Shown: positions 7,671 through 17,325, numbered from the stretch's first letter. The stretch is 64,000 bases of DNA from Umezawaea sp049997955 (GCA_049997955.1 JAEBDY010000001.1:62001-126000); one strand, 5' to 3'. Notes: generated by a model from the letters alone, not told the origin. Numbers and translations: made by a program.

Positions 7671-8670
7671 GGATCTGCTGGTCGGTGCGCTCGCCGCGGT
7701 GCTGCTGACGGCCTGCGGGACGGCGGCCACCACGTCGTCCACCGTCCCCGCCCCGGTGAGCCCCGAGGAACTGGCGAAGGTGACGTTGAAGGTCGGCGAC
7801 CAGAAGGGCGGCGCGAAGTCGCTGCTCACGGCCGCGAACCTGCTCGCCGACGCGCCGTACAAGATCGAGTGGGCCACGTTCACCTCCGGCCCGCCGCTGC
7901 TGGAGGCCGCGTCGGCGGGCGCGATCGACATCGGCGCGGTCGGCAACACGCCGCCGATCTTCGCCGCGGCCGCCAACGCGAAGATCGCCGCGGTGTCCGT
8001 GATCAAGGGCGACGTCTCCAGCGACGCCTTCCTGGTCCCCGCCGACTCGCCGATCAAGGAGGTCGCCGACCTCAGGGGCAAGAACGTGGCGGTCGCCAAG
8101 GGCAGTTCGGCGCACGGCCAGGTGCTGCTGACGCTGCGCGGGGCCGGTCTGTCCACGAAGGACGTCAACCTGAACTTCCTGCAGCCGTCGGACGCCTACG
8201 CCGCGTTCACGCAGAAGCGGGTCGACGCCTGGGCCGTGTGGGACCCCTACACCGCGCAGGCCCAGCAGGAGGCGGGCGCTCGGGTGCTGGCCGACGGCAC
8301 CGGCACGTCGAACGGGTACGGGTTCCAGGTCGCGGGGACCGCCGCGCTTGGCGACGCGGGCAAGAACGCCGCCGTCAAGGACTACGTGGTGCGCTACGCG
8401 AAGGCGCGGATCTGGGCCGACGCGCACCGCGAGGAGTGGGCGGAGGTGTGGGCCGCCGAGACCGGCCTCAAGATCGAGGTCGCGCGGGCGGCGGTCGACC
8501 GAGCAGGTGACCTGCCGATCGCGCTGGACGACGCGGTGGTGAAGTCCGAGCAGGACCTGGCGGACGCTTTCACCGCCGACAAGGCACTGCCCGGCAAGGT
8601 GGACTTCGCGAAGTTCGTCGACCGCCGGTTCGAAGCCGATCTGAAGGCCGCCACCGGAGGCAACTCATGA
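7654..8670 (+). CDS. ssuA: Sulfonate ABC transporter substrate-binding lipoprotein
   Basis: A 338-residue extracytoplasmic receptor anchored as a lipoprotein: the lipobox LTAC puts the modified cysteine at residue 21. The body resembles SsuA/TauA-type receptors (GDQKGG, GAIDIGAVGNTPPI, FLQPSDAYAAF, DAWAVWDPY). A second ATG sits 3 bases upstream at 7651; GGGAG is 6 bases from 7654, which favours the latter. The start overlaps ssuB, and its stop overlaps ssuD by 4 bases (ATGA). Confidence 0.88.
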   Translation: MSKPRRDLLVGALAAVLLTACGTAATTSSTVPAPVSPEELAKVTLKVGDQKGGAKSLLTAANLLADAPYKIEWATFTSGPPLLEAASAGAIDIGAVGNTPPIFAAAANAKIAAVSVIKGDVSSDAFLVPADSPIKEVADLRGKNVAVAKGSSAHGQVLLTLRGAGLSTKDVNLNFLQPSDAYAAFTQKRVDAWAVWDPYTAQAQQEAGARVLADGTGTSNGYGFQVAGTAALGDAGKNAAVKDYVVRYAKARIWADAHREEWAEVWAAETGLKIEVARAAVDRAGDLPIALDDAVVKSEQDLADAFTADKALPGKVDFAKFVDRRFEADLKAATGGNS

Positions 8671-9797
8671 GCGTGACCCCGCACTGGTTCCTGCCGACGT
8701 CCGGTGACGGGCGGACGATCGTCGAGCGGTTCCACGCGAACCGCGCGCAGGGCGCGCCCGCGCAGCGGGAACCCGACATCGACTACCTGGCGCAGGTCGC
8801 CCGCGCCGCCGAGGCGAACGGCTTCGTCGGCGTGCTCACGCCGACCGGCACCTGGTGCGAGGACGCGTGGCTGACGACCGCCGCGCTCATCGCCGAGACG
8901 AAGGCGCTCAAGTTCCTGGTGGCGTTCCGGCCCGGCGTCATCTCGCCGACGCTGGCCGCGCAGATGGCGGCCACCTACCAGCGGATCTCCAAGGGGCGGC
9001 TGCTGCTCAACGTCGTCACCGGCGGCGACGCGGTCGAGCAGCAGCGGTTCGGCGACTGGCACGACCACGACCAGCGCTACGCGCGCACCGACGAGTTCCT
9101 GCACGTCGTGCGCAACGCGTGGACCGGGCAGCCGTTCGACTTCTCCGGCGAGCACTACCGGGTGGCGGGCGCGACCGTGCTGGCGTCGCCGAACCCGACG
9201 CCGCAGATCTACTTCGGCGGCTCGTCGGACGCCGCGCTGCCGGTCGCGGCGCGGCACGCCGACGTCTACCTGACGTGGGGCGAGCCGCCCGCGCTGGTGG
9301 CGGAGAAGATCGGCCGCGTCCGGGCGCTGGCGGAGGCGCAGGGGCGGACGGTCCGGTTCGGCGTCCGGCTGCACACGATCAGCCGCGACACGTCCGCGGA
9401 AGCGTGGCTGGAAGCCGCGAAGCTACTGGACGCCCTGGACCCGGAGCAGGTGCGGAAGGCGCAGTCGCAGCTCGGCGCGAGCCAGTCCGTCGGCCAGCAG
9501 CGGATGGTCGCGCTGCACGGCGGGGACCTCAGCGCGGGTGTTCGCGGCCTGGAGGTCCACCCCGGTCTGTGGGCGGGCATCGGGCTCGTCCGCGGCGGCG
9601 CGGGCACGGCGCTGGTCGGCAGCCACGCCGAGGTGGCCGACCTGATCGAGGAGTACCACTCGCTGGGCGTCGAGGAGTTCGTGCTGTCGGGCTACCCGCA
9701 CCTGGAGGAGGCGTACTGGTTCGGCGAGGGCGTCCGGCCGGAGCTGGCTCGGCGCGGTTTGCTGGCGGGCCAGGAGGACCTGGTCACCGCACGCTGA
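8667..9797 (+). CDS. ssuD: FMNH2-dependent alkanesulfonate monooxygenase
   Basis: A luciferase-like monooxygenase of 376 residues that splits alkanesulfonates into sulfite and an aldehyde using O2 and reduced flavin. Family features are clear: WFLPTSGDGR at the start, TPTGTWCEDAW near residue 58, NVVTGGDAVEQQRFGDW near 114, and EFVLSGYPHLEEAYWFGEGVRP close to the end. No flavin reductase (ssuE) is in the window, so reduced FMN must come from elsewhere. The ATGA overlap with ssuA makes it the last gene of the operon, before a strong hairpin. Confidence 0.93.
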   Translation: MSVTPHWFLPTSGDGRTIVERFHANRAQGAPAQREPDIDYLAQVARAAEANGFVGVLTPTGTWCEDAWLTTAALIAETKALKFLVAFRPGVISPTLAAQMAATYQRISKGRLLLNVVTGGDAVEQQRFGDWHDHDQRYARTDEFLHVVRNAWTGQPFDFSGEHYRVAGATVLASPNPTPQIYFGGSSDAALPVAARHADVYLTWGEPPALVAEKIGRVRALAEAQGRTVRFGVRLHTISRDTSAEAWLEAAKLLDALDPEQVRKAQSQLGASQSVGQQRMVALHGGDLSAGVRGLEVHPGLWAGIGLVRGGAGTALVGSHAEVADLIEEYHSLGVEEFVLSGYPHLEEAYWFGEGVRPELARRGLLAGQEDLVTAR

Positions 9798-9805
9798 CGC
9801 GGAGG

Positions 9806-9837
9806 CGGCCTCCCGTTCCACGGGGAACGGGAGGCCG
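9806..9837. terminator. Bidirectional hairpin between ssuD and the GDPD gene
   Basis: A perfect 14-bp stem (9806-9819 with 9824-9837, inner arm ending CCCGTTCC) closes on the tetraloop ACGG. It lies in the 46-base gap between convergent genes and can stop both transcripts. Confidence 0.8.
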
Positions 9838-9843
9838 TGCTCG

Positions 9844-10974
9844 CTAGCGCCGCAGCGACGACCGCGCTTCGACCGCGGTGTCGGAGTTGTCGCTGAACAG
9901 CCCGTCGATGCCGGTGGCGAAGAACTTCGCGTACTCGTCGAACGCGCGGCCGTAGGCGGCCGGGTCGGTCGAGGACCGGTAGTCAGCGGGGAGGAACGCG
10001 TTCTCGTTGCGGAAGGTGAACGGGTGCACGACGAGCTTCACGGCGTGCGCGTCCTTCACCAGGGTCGTCGGCGTGCCGAGGAAACCGGCCGCGTCCCGCG
10101 GGATGACCCGGTCCTTCGACGGGCCGATGCCATCGGCGTAGGCGGAGATCTCCTTGAGCCCGGCGGGCTTCACCAGGTCGTCGTACGTGCGCTTGTCGCC
10201 CGCCTTGGTGAAGTCGTACGGCGCGCCGGTCGCGTTGATCAGCTGCACGATCGGCACCCGCAGGGACCGGTTGAGCACCTTGAGGTTCGCCACCTCGAAC
10301 GACTGCACGAACACCTTGGCGCCCGGCCGGTTCAGGCCGTTGCGGTTGAGCGCCTCCACCAGCTTCGGCTCCAGCGCGAGGCCGATGTCCTGGAAGTACG
10401 TGGGGTGCTTGGTCTCCGGGTAGATCCCGATGTCGCGCCCCAGCTCCCTGGTCAGCCGCCGCTGGAGGTCGACGACCTCCTGGAAGGTCGGGACCTCGTA
10501 GCGGCCGTCGTAGAGCGTGTTGCGCGCACGGGTCGCCGGGATGCGCTCCTTGGCGCGCAACACCTTCAGCTCGGCCAGGGTGAAGTCCTCGGTGAACCAG
10601 CCGGTCAGCGCGACGCCGTCGACCACCTTGGTCGCCTTGCGCGCGGCGAACTCCGGGCGGTCGGCGACGTCCGTCGTGCCGCCGATCTCGTTCTCGTGCC
10701 GGGCCACGAGCTTGCCGTCCTTGGTGGGGACCAGGTCCGGCTCGAAGTAGTCCGCACCCATCCGCACGGCCAGCTCGTAGGCCGCCAGCGTGTGCTCCGG
10801 CCGGTAGCCCGACGAGCCGCGGTGCCCGATGACGAGCGGACCGCCGGAGTGCCGCGACTGCTCGACGCGCTGCCCCTCGACCTCCTGCTGGGCGGCCGAT
10901 GCGGTGGGCAGCACCGCGATGCCTACGAGCGCCATGGTGGTGAGCACCACCCCGGCGAGAACCGAGCGCGCCAT
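9844..10974 (-). CDS. Secreted glycerophosphodiester phosphodiesterase
   Basis: A 376-residue GDPD-family TIM barrel with a Sec signal peptide (cleavage probably after TASA). It should release glycerol-3-phosphate from deacylated phospholipid head groups or teichoic-type polymers outside the cell. Catalytic features are present: GHRGSSGYRPEHT near residue 50, EPDLVPTKDGKLVARHE near 78-94 with the second catalytic histidine, and YPETKHP in the middle. The insertions and length match the larger GlpQ-like secreted form. GAGGAGG precedes the ATG. Confidence 0.9.
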   Translation of the reverse strand: MARSVLAGVVLTTMALVGIAVLPTASAAQQEVEGQRVEQSRHSGGPLVIGHRGSSGYRPEHTLAAYELAVRMGADYFEPDLVPTKDGKLVARHENEIGGTTDVADRPEFAARKATKVVDGVALTGWFTEDFTLAELKVLRAKERIPATRARNTLYDGRYEVPTFQEVVDLQRRLTRELGRDIGIYPETKHPTYFQDIGLALEPKLVEALNRNGLNRPGAKVFVQSFEVANLKVLNRSLRVPIVQLINATGAPYDFTKAGDKRTYDDLVKPAGLKEISAYADGIGPSKDRVIPRDAAGFLGTPTTLVKDAHAVKLVVHPFTFRNENAFLPADYRSSTDPAAYGRAFDEYAKFFATGIDGLFSDNSDTAVEARSSLRR

Positions 10975-11087
10975 GGTCGACCTCCTCGTGTCCGAACTCC
11001 CACGGCGGCAGCTTCGCCGCGCGGAGCGTCATCCCGACCACGTTAAGAGGTACCTGCGACCACGTCACGGTGAACAGCGGGCGGTGG

Positions 11088-12641
11088 TCATTCGCGCGAC
11101 AGCGCGGCCTCCTCCAGGTCCAGTTCCCTCATCACCCGGAACAGCACCTCGTCGTCGATCTGCTTGGCGTCGCGGGCGTCCACGAACACCTGCCGCTCGG
11201 CGGCGAGCATCGTCCGGCGCAACCGCCGGTAGGCCGACGCGGGGCTCTCCGAGTCCTGCCTGCCCAACCGCTCCCACGCGGCGTTGCCGCGGTACTCGGC
11301 CAGCGTCCGCAGCCGCTCCACGATGTGGTCCGGTGCGGTGTCGCCGCCGTCGACCAGCTCGTCGATCCTGTCGACGGACGCCCTGGCGGCGTTGTGCTGC
11401 GCCTGCGCCTCGGCCAGCGCGTCCCCGGTCCCCTCGTCGCCGGTGACGCGCAGCTTGCGGATCACCAGCGGCAGCGACAAACCCTGCAGCAGCAACGTGC
11501 CGACGGTGACGACGAACGTGCAGAACACGATCACGTCCCGGCCCGGCATCTCCGGCGGCAGCGCGGACGCCGCTGCCAGCGACACCACGCCGCGCATCCC
11601 GGCCCAGGAGATGACGGTGACCTGCTGCCAGGTCGTGTCCTTCTCCCGTTCGCGGGTCCCGGCGGACAGCAGCCGCGGCAGGTACGCCGCCGGGAACACC
11701 CAGGCGAACCGGGCCACGACGGCCACCGCGAGCGCCACCAGCGCCGCCGTGACCAGCGAGCCGGTGATCTCCACGTCGGTCACGATGTTCTTGAGCTGCA
11801 AGCCGATCAGCGCGAACACGAACGCCTCCAGCAGCGCGTCCGCCGACCGCCACACGGCCGTGTCCTGGAGGCGCGTGTAGTACGAGGCCCGCGTCGAGTT
11901 GTGCCCGATGTACAGCCCGGCGACCACGACGGCGAGCACACCGGACCCGTGCAGCTCCTCGGCCAGCAGGTACGACCCGAACGGCACCAGCAGCCCGAGC
12001 CCGCTCTCCAGCACGCCGTCGTCGAGCCGCTGCCGGATGAGCTGGACGAACATCCCGACGACCAGACCGATCAGCACACCGACCCCGGTGGCCAGCAGGA
12101 ACGTCAGCCCACCGCTCCACCAGCTCGCCGCCGTGCCCAGCGCGGCGGCCACGGCCACCTTGTACGCGGTCAGCGCGGTGGCGTCGTTGACCAGGCTCTC
12201 GCCCGTCAGCAGCGTCATCGCCCGCCGCGGCAACCCGAGCCTGCGGCCGATCGTCACCGCGGCGACCGCGTCCGGCGGCGCGACGACCGCGCCGAGCACC
12301 AGCGCCGCGGCCCACGGCAGGTCCGGCAGCACCAGGTGCACGGCGAACCCGACGGCCAACGTCGTGAACAGCACCAGGCCCACGGCCAGCAGCCCGATCG
12401 GCCGCACGTTGGCCTTGATGTTGAGGAACGAGCTGTCCAGCGCCGCGGAGTACAGCAGCGGCGGCAGCACCAGCACCAGGATGAGCTCGGGCTCGATCTG
12501 GAACTCCGGGATGCCCGGTATGAACGAGACGGCGAGGCCGACCGCGACGAGCACCAGCGGTGCCGACCAGTTCAGCTTGCGGGCGACAGCGGTGACCAGC
12601 AGTGCGCCGAGGAACAAAACGAGGAGCTCTGGACCGTGCAT
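11088..12641 (-). CDS. Na+/H+ antiporter (CPA1/NhaP type)
   Basis: A 517-residue monovalent cation/proton antiporter with about 12 membrane helices and a cytoplasmic helical tail of about 120 residues. The CPA1 core is visible: VLPPLLYSAALD, GAVVAPPDAVAA, LLTGESLVNDATAL (with the ND motif) and SWAGMRGVVSLAAA. The ATG at 12641 begins MHGPELLVLFLGALL, a typical start; the frame extends further upstream, but that part overlaps the divergent zinc-finger gene and reads as antisense. Only 28 bases separate the two start codons. Confidence 0.9.
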   Translation of the reverse strand: MHGPELLVLFLGALLVTAVARKLNWSAPLVLVAVGLAVSFIPGIPEFQIEPELILVLVLPPLLYSAALDSSFLNIKANVRPIGLLAVGLVLFTTLAVGFAVHLVLPDLPWAAALVLGAVVAPPDAVAAVTIGRRLGLPRRAMTLLTGESLVNDATALTAYKVAVAAALGTAASWWSGGLTFLLATGVGVLIGLVVGMFVQLIRQRLDDGVLESGLGLLVPFGSYLLAEELHGSGVLAVVVAGLYIGHNSTRASYYTRLQDTAVWRSADALLEAFVFALIGLQLKNIVTDVEITGSLVTAALVALAVAVVARFAWVFPAAYLPRLLSAGTREREKDTTWQQVTVISWAGMRGVVSLAAASALPPEMPGRDVIVFCTFVVTVGTLLLQGLSLPLVIRKLRVTGDEGTGDALAEAQAQHNAARASVDRIDELVDGGDTAPDHIVERLRTLAEYRGNAAWERLGRQDSESPASAYRRLRRTMLAAERQVFVDARDAKQIDDEVLFRVMRELDLEEAALSRE

Positions 12642-12669
12642 GGACTCATCTTCCGTCAGGATGTCGGGC

Positions 12670-12930
12670 ATGACCTGTCCACACGTGAACACCCTCCCCG
12701 CCGAAGTGATGCCCGATTCCGACCAGGGGTGCTCCGACTGCTTCGCGTTGGGCCAGGAGAGCTGGGCCCACCTCCGCATGTGCCTGACCTGCGGGCACGT
12801 CGCCTGCTGCGACTCCAGCCCGTACAAGCACGCCACCGCGCACCACCACTCGACCGCCCACCCGCTGATGCGCTCGTTCGAGCCCGGCGAGTCGTGGCGC
12901 TGGTGCTACGTGGACCTCCGCGTCGTGTGA
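12670..12930 (+). CDS. UBP-type zinc-finger protein
   Basis: An 86-residue zinc-binding domain of the ubiquitin-hydrolase type. Conserved Cys/His ligands are visible: CPH, CSDC, RMCLTCGHVACCDSSP, and HATAHHHSTAHP followed by MRSFEPGESWRWCYVD. In actinobacteria this domain is a stand-alone protein of unknown role and is often next to, or fused with, Na+/H+ antiporters, exactly as here. An in-frame ATG 9 bases upstream is an alternative start. Bacteria of this group lack ubiquitin, so a ligand with a similar free C-terminus is conceivable but unproven. Confidence 0.85.
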   Translation: MTCPHVNTLPAEVMPDSDQGCSDCFALGQESWAHLRMCLTCGHVACCDSSPYKHATAHHHSTAHPLMRSFEPGESWRWCYVDLRVV

Positions 12931-12993
12931 GGCTGTTGCTGTGACCACGGTCACGAGTACCGTCAGCCCAGTTGATCGACATCGGGGGTGTTC

Positions 12994-15003
12994 ATGGCTG
13001 GTCCCGTCGAGCGCGTCAGCTCGTCCCCGGACGAGCGCCCCGACGTAGCCGAACTGGTCGCCGAGTACGACGAGGAACGCCCGTCGCGCAGGCTCGGCAA
13101 GCGCTGGGAACTCGCGGTCCGGATCGCGGCGCTCGTGGTGGCGCTGCTGGTGCTCAAGCAGGTGTTCGACCCGTTCAGCAAGGGCAACCAGTACTACCTG
13201 GTGGTGTTCCTCGGACTGACCCTGCCGCTGGTGTTCCTGAGCTACCGGCCGTGGAAGTCGGCCGCGGACGACCCCGGCCCGCTGGACTGGGTGCTCGCGC
13301 TGGCCGCGCTCCTGGTCGGCCTCTACCCGGTGCTCGGCGGCTACGACGCGTTCCTCGACCGCCAGGGCCAGCTGTCGGCGCTGGACGTCGTCGCGGGCGC
13401 GTTGCTGCTGCTGCTCGTGCTGGAGGCGTGCAGGCGCACCACCGGGCTGGTGCTGCCGATCGTCTGCCTGGTGTTCCTGGCGTACGCCTACTACGGAGGG
13501 TTCCTGCCGCAGGGCTGGTCCTTCGCGCACGCGGGCATCGACTTCAGCCAGATCGTGAACGCGCTCTACAACGATTCCAGCGGCTTCTTCGGCACCCCGC
13601 TGGACGTCGCCGCCACCTACATCGTGCTGTTCACGATCTACGGCGCCGTGCTCGACTCGTCCGGCGCGGGCAAGTTCTTCGTGGACATCAGCTTCGCCGC
13701 GTTCCGCAACTCCCGCACCGCGCCCGGCCGCACCGCCGCGCTGTCCGGGTTCCTGCTGGGCACGGTGTCCGGCTCCGGCACCGCCACGACCGTCAGCCTC
13801 GGCGCGGTGACGTGGCCGATGCTGCGCAAGGCGGGCTACCCCCGCGAGAACGCGGGCGGACTGCTCGCCGCGTCGGGCATCGGCGCGATCCTGTCGCCGC
13901 CGACGCTGGGCGCTGCCGCGTTCATCATCGCCGAGTACCTCCAGACGTCCTACCTGGACGTGCTGCTGTGGGCGATGGTCCCGACGCTGCTGTACTACCT
14001 CGGCATCGTGCTCGCGGTGGAGGCCGACGCCCGCCGGTTCGGCGCGAAACCGGTCGAGGTGGACTCGCCGAGCGCGTGGAAGTTGTTGCTGCGCGGCGGA
14101 TACCACTTCCTGTCGCTCGCCGTCATCGTGCTGTTCCTGGCGCTGGGCATCCCGCCGTTCGCCGCCGTCGTCTACGCCTCCGGGGTCGCCGCGCTGTTCG
14201 CGCTGATCACCCGCTGGCGGTCGCACGAGGACGGTTGGCTCCTGGCGTGGGTCCGGTCCATCGCGGACTCGCTCGCGACCGGTGTGCGCGGCGCGCTGCC
14301 GGTGATCGCGGTGTGCGCGGCGGCCGGGATCATCACGTCCACCATCACCAAGACCGGCCTCGGCCAGGTGCTCGCGTCGGCGCTGGTCGACGCGGCCCGC
14401 GCGGTGTCGTCGAACCCGACCGCGGTGCTGGCGCTGACGGTGGTGTTCGCGGCGGTCGCGGTCGGAGTGCTCGGCCTGGCCGTGCCCGTGACGGCGTCGT
14501 TCATCATCTCGTGGGTCGTCATCGGGCCCGCGCTCGCCGACCTCGGCGTCGCCGCGCCGGAACGCGCGATGTTCATCTTCTACTACGCCGTGCTGTCCGA
14601 GGTGACACCGCCGACGGCGCTGGCCTCGGTGGCCGCCGCCGCGATCACCGGCGGCGCGGTGATGAAGACGATGTGGCAGACGTGGAAGTACACGCTGCCC
14701 GCGTTCCTCGTGCCGATCGCGTTCGTGCTGACCGACAACGGCTCCGCCCTGCTGCTCCAGCGCTCGTGGGTGGACGCGCTGTGGGTCACCGCCGTGTCGG
14801 CGCTCGGCGTGGCGGCCCTCGCGGTCGTCACCGGCGGCTGGCTCATCAGCCGGGCCGGCCTGCCGGAGCGGCTGCTCTGCGTGCCCGCCGCCCTGCTCTT
14901 GCTGTACCTGCAGCCGATCACCATCGCCGTCGGGATCGGATTCCTGGTGGTTGCCGTGGTCGTGCACCTCGTGTTGCGGAAGGGGAGGACCCAGGATGCG
15001 TAG
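12994..15003 (+). CDS. TRAP transporter fused permease (4TM/12TM)
   Basis: A 669-residue membrane protein in which the small and large TRAP subunits are fused, as in the TAXI-TRAP class. About 16 to 18 hydrophobic segments are seen; the large-subunit core shows SGSGTATTVSLGAVTWPMLRK, ASGIGAILSPPTLGAAAFIIAEYL, and PVTASFIISWVVIGPAL. It imports an organic acid or amino acid using an ion gradient; the substrate is unknown. GGGGGTG lies 3 bases ahead of the ATG. The binding-protein gene overlaps its end by 8 bases. Confidence 0.9.
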   Translation: MAGPVERVSSSPDERPDVAELVAEYDEERPSRRLGKRWELAVRIAALVVALLVLKQVFDPFSKGNQYYLVVFLGLTLPLVFLSYRPWKSAADDPGPLDWVLALAALLVGLYPVLGGYDAFLDRQGQLSALDVVAGALLLLLVLEACRRTTGLVLPIVCLVFLAYAYYGGFLPQGWSFAHAGIDFSQIVNALYNDSSGFFGTPLDVAATYIVLFTIYGAVLDSSGAGKFFVDISFAAFRNSRTAPGRTAALSGFLLGTVSGSGTATTVSLGAVTWPMLRKAGYPRENAGGLLAASGIGAILSPPTLGAAAFIIAEYLQTSYLDVLLWAMVPTLLYYLGIVLAVEADARRFGAKPVEVDSPSAWKLLLRGGYHFLSLAVIVLFLALGIPPFAAVVYASGVAALFALITRWRSHEDGWLLAWVRSIADSLATGVRGALPVIAVCAAAGIITSTITKTGLGQVLASALVDAARAVSSNPTAVLALTVVFAAVAVGVLGLAVPVTASFIISWVVIGPALADLGVAAPERAMFIFYYAVLSEVTPPTALASVAAAAITGGAVMKTMWQTWKYTLPAFLVPIAFVLTDNGSALLLQRSWVDALWVTAVSALGVAALAVVTGGWLISRAGLPERLLCVPAALLLLYLQPITIAVGIGFLVVAVVVHLVLRKGRTQDA

Positions 15004-15982
15004 CTGGATGCTCAAGGTCGCCGTGGGAACGCTGGCGGTCGGACTGGTCGCCGCGGGCTGCGGCGGCAAGCGGGAGGCAGGTCCCTCCGCCTCCTCCGGC
15101 GGTTCGTGCGAGGCGGCGGACGGCCGGATCACCATCGCGACCGGCAACGCGGGCGGCGTGTACTACGTCGTCGGCGGCGGGCTGGCGCAGCTGATCAGCG
15201 ACAACACGAAGCTGAAGGCCACGGCCGCCGAGACCGGCGCGTCCGTGCAGAACATCCAGCAGCTCGTCGCGGGCAACTACGACGTCGCGTTCTCGTTGGC
15301 CGACACCGCGGCGGACGCCGTGAACGGCAAGGACGCGTTCGACGGCCAACCGCAGAAGATCAAGGCGCTGACCCGGCTGTACTCGAACTACACGCAGGTG
15401 CTCGTCCGCACGGACAGCGGCATCAACAGCATCGCCGACATGCGCGGCAAGCGGATCTCCACCGGCTCCCCGAAGTCCGGTACCGAAGTCATCGCCAACC
15501 GGCTGCTGACCGCGGCGGGCCTCGACCCGGCGGCCGACGTGCAGGCGCAGCGGCTCGACCTGACCAAGACCGCCGACGGCATGAAGGACGGCAGCATCGA
15601 CGGCCTCGTCTGGTCTGGCGGCCTGCCCACCGCGCAGATGACCGACATCACCACGTCCTTGAAGGACGAGGTGAAGCTGATCGACATCAGCGGCCAGCTC
15701 GACGCGTTGAAGAAGATCAACGACGTGTACGACGTCGCCCCGATCCCCGCCGCCACCTACGGCATGGCCGCCGACGTGAAGACCATCGTCGTGCCCAACG
15801 TCCTCCTCGTCCGCGAGGACTTCCCGGACGCCAACGCGTGCGCCATCACCAAACTCGTCCACGACAAGAAGGCCGACCTGGAGAAGGTCCACCCGGCGGC
15901 CAAGGACATCGCCCGCGACAAGGCGTCCGAGACCGCTCCGGTGCCCCTGCACCCCGGCTCGGAGCAGGCACTGGAGGGGTAG
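14996..15982 (+). CDS. TAXI-family TRAP solute-binding lipoprotein
   Basis: A 328-residue extracytoplasmic receptor with lipobox AAGC (cysteine at residue 22) and the family signature ITIATGNAGGVYYVVGGGLAQL directly after it, then ETGASVQNIQQLVAGNYDVAF. It is paired with the fused permease upstream, whose last codons overlap its start. The two genes form a complete transporter. GGGGAGG within the permease end serves as ribosome site. Confidence 0.9.
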   Translation: MRSWMLKVAVGTLAVGLVAAGCGGKREAGPSASSGGSCEAADGRITIATGNAGGVYYVVGGGLAQLISDNTKLKATAAETGASVQNIQQLVAGNYDVAFSLADTAADAVNGKDAFDGQPQKIKALTRLYSNYTQVLVRTDSGINSIADMRGKRISTGSPKSGTEVIANRLLTAAGLDPAADVQAQRLDLTKTADGMKDGSIDGLVWSGGLPTAQMTDITTSLKDEVKLIDISGQLDALKKINDVYDVAPIPAATYGMAADVKTIVVPNVLLVREDFPDANACAITKLVHDKKADLEKVHPAAKDIARDKASETAPVPLHPGSEQALEG

Positions 15983-15996
15983 CGCGGATAGTCAAC

Positions 15997-16013
15997 TACG
16001 CTGCTCCATCGTG
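15997..16013 (+). promoter_or_regulatory. -10 box and possibly leaderless start of purD
   Basis: TACGCT (15997-16002) lies 8 bases before the GTG start at 16011 and no ribosome site is visible. The transcript would begin at or next to the start codon. Confidence 0.45.
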
Positions 16014-17267
16014 CGTGTCCTGGTCATCGGGTCTGGCGCCCGTGAACATGCCCTTGTCCTCGCTCTGGCGAAGGACCCCGAGGTGATCGCGCTTGCCTGC
16101 GCACCGGCGAATGCCGGGATAGCGGGGCTGGCCGAGGTCTACGGGGTCGACGTCGGCGACGCCGGGGCCGTAGCCGCCCTGGCCAAGGAGTGGAACGCCG
16201 ACCTCGTCGTGGTCGGCCCCGAACAGCCCCTCGTGGCGGGCGCGGCCGACGCCGTGCGCGCGGCGGGCATCCCGTGCTTCGGCCCGTCGAAGGACGCGGC
16301 CCGCATCGAGGGCTCCAAGGCGTTCGCGAAGGACGTGATGAACGCCGCGGGCGTTCCCACCGCGACGAGCGAGATCGTCGACACCTCGGCACGCCTCGAC
16401 TCCGCGCTGAACCGATTCGGTCCGCGCTGGGTCGTGAAGGACGACGGCCTCGCCGCGGGCAAGGGCGTGGTCGTCACCAGCGACCGCGCCGTGGCCCGGG
16501 CCCACGCCATGACCCTGCTGGAGGGCGGCCACCCCGTCCTCCTGGAGTCCTTCCTGGACGGCCCCGAGGTCTCCCTCTTCTGCCTCACCGACGGCACCAC
16601 CGTCGTCCCCCTGCTGCCCGCCCAGGACTTCAAGCGCGTCGGAGACGGCGACGCGGGCCCCAACACCGGCGGCATGGGCGCCTACTCGCCCCTCCCGTGG
16701 GCAGGCCCCGACCTCGTCGACACCATCGTCACCACCTGCGTCCAGCCCGTGATCGACGAACTCCGCTCACGGGGGAACCCGTTCAGCGGCCTCCTCTACG
16801 CGGGCCTGGCCATGACCTCCACTGGCCCCCAGGTCATCGAGTTCAACTGCCGCTTCGGCGACCCGGAAACCCAGTCGGTCATCCCGCTGCTCCGCACCCC
16901 GCTGGCAGGTCTCTTCCTGGCCGCCGCCAACGGTGTGCTGGCCTCCCACCCGCCACTCGACTGGGCGGAGGGCTACGCCGTCACCGTCGTCATCGCGGCC
17001 GAGGGCTACCCCGGCAGGCCCCGCACCGGCGACACCATCGGCGGCGCGGAAGCCGAGGGCGTCCTCCACGCGGGCACCCGCCGCCGCGAAGACGGCGCCG
17101 TCGTCTCCACCGGCGGCCGGGTCCTGTCCGTGGTCGGCACGGGAGCATCCCTGGCCGACGCCCGCACCGACGCGTACCAGCGCGTGTCCGGCGTCCACCT
17201 GACCGGCTCCCACCACCGCACCGACATCGCCCTGAAGGCCGCGAACGGCGAGATCGCGACGCCCTAG
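16011..17267 (+). CDS. purD: Phosphoribosylamine-glycine ligase (GARS)
   Basis: The second step of purine synthesis: ATP-dependent joining of glycine to phosphoribosylamine. The 418-residue ATP-grasp protein starts with the nucleotide-like motif MRVLVIGSGAREHAL, and shows FGPSKDAARIEGSK, VVKDDGLAAGKGVVV, NTGGMGAYSPLP and EFNCRFGDPETQ in the expected order. It is mono-functional; purN and the downstream purM are separate genes. The preceding TRAP gene ends 28 bases upstream, but the -10 box in the gap suggests its own promoter. Confidence 0.96.
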   Translation: MRVLVIGSGAREHALVLALAKDPEVIALACAPANAGIAGLAEVYGVDVGDAGAVAALAKEWNADLVVVGPEQPLVAGAADAVRAAGIPCFGPSKDAARIEGSKAFAKDVMNAAGVPTATSEIVDTSARLDSALNRFGPRWVVKDDGLAAGKGVVVTSDRAVARAHAMTLLEGGHPVLLESFLDGPEVSLFCLTDGTTVVPLLPAQDFKRVGDGDAGPNTGGMGAYSPLPWAGPDLVDTIVTTCVQPVIDELRSRGNPFSGLLYAGLAMTSTGPQVIEFNCRFGDPETQSVIPLLRTPLAGLFLAAANGVLASHPPLDWAEGYAVTVVIAAEGYPGRPRTGDTIGGAEAEGVLHAGTRRREDGAVVSTGGRVLSVVGTGASLADARTDAYQRVSGVHLTGSHHRTDIALKAANGEIATP

Positions 17268-17325
17268 CGGAACCGGTCGGGGCTGGAGTTCGTCCAACCA
17301 CAGGTGCGTCTCACGCCGGCGTTGG

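Noticed and set aside
12646..15147. 833-codon minus-strand frame opposite the TRAP permease
   Set aside because: Antisense artefact of high-GC coding sequence; the + strand encodes an obvious membrane transporter.
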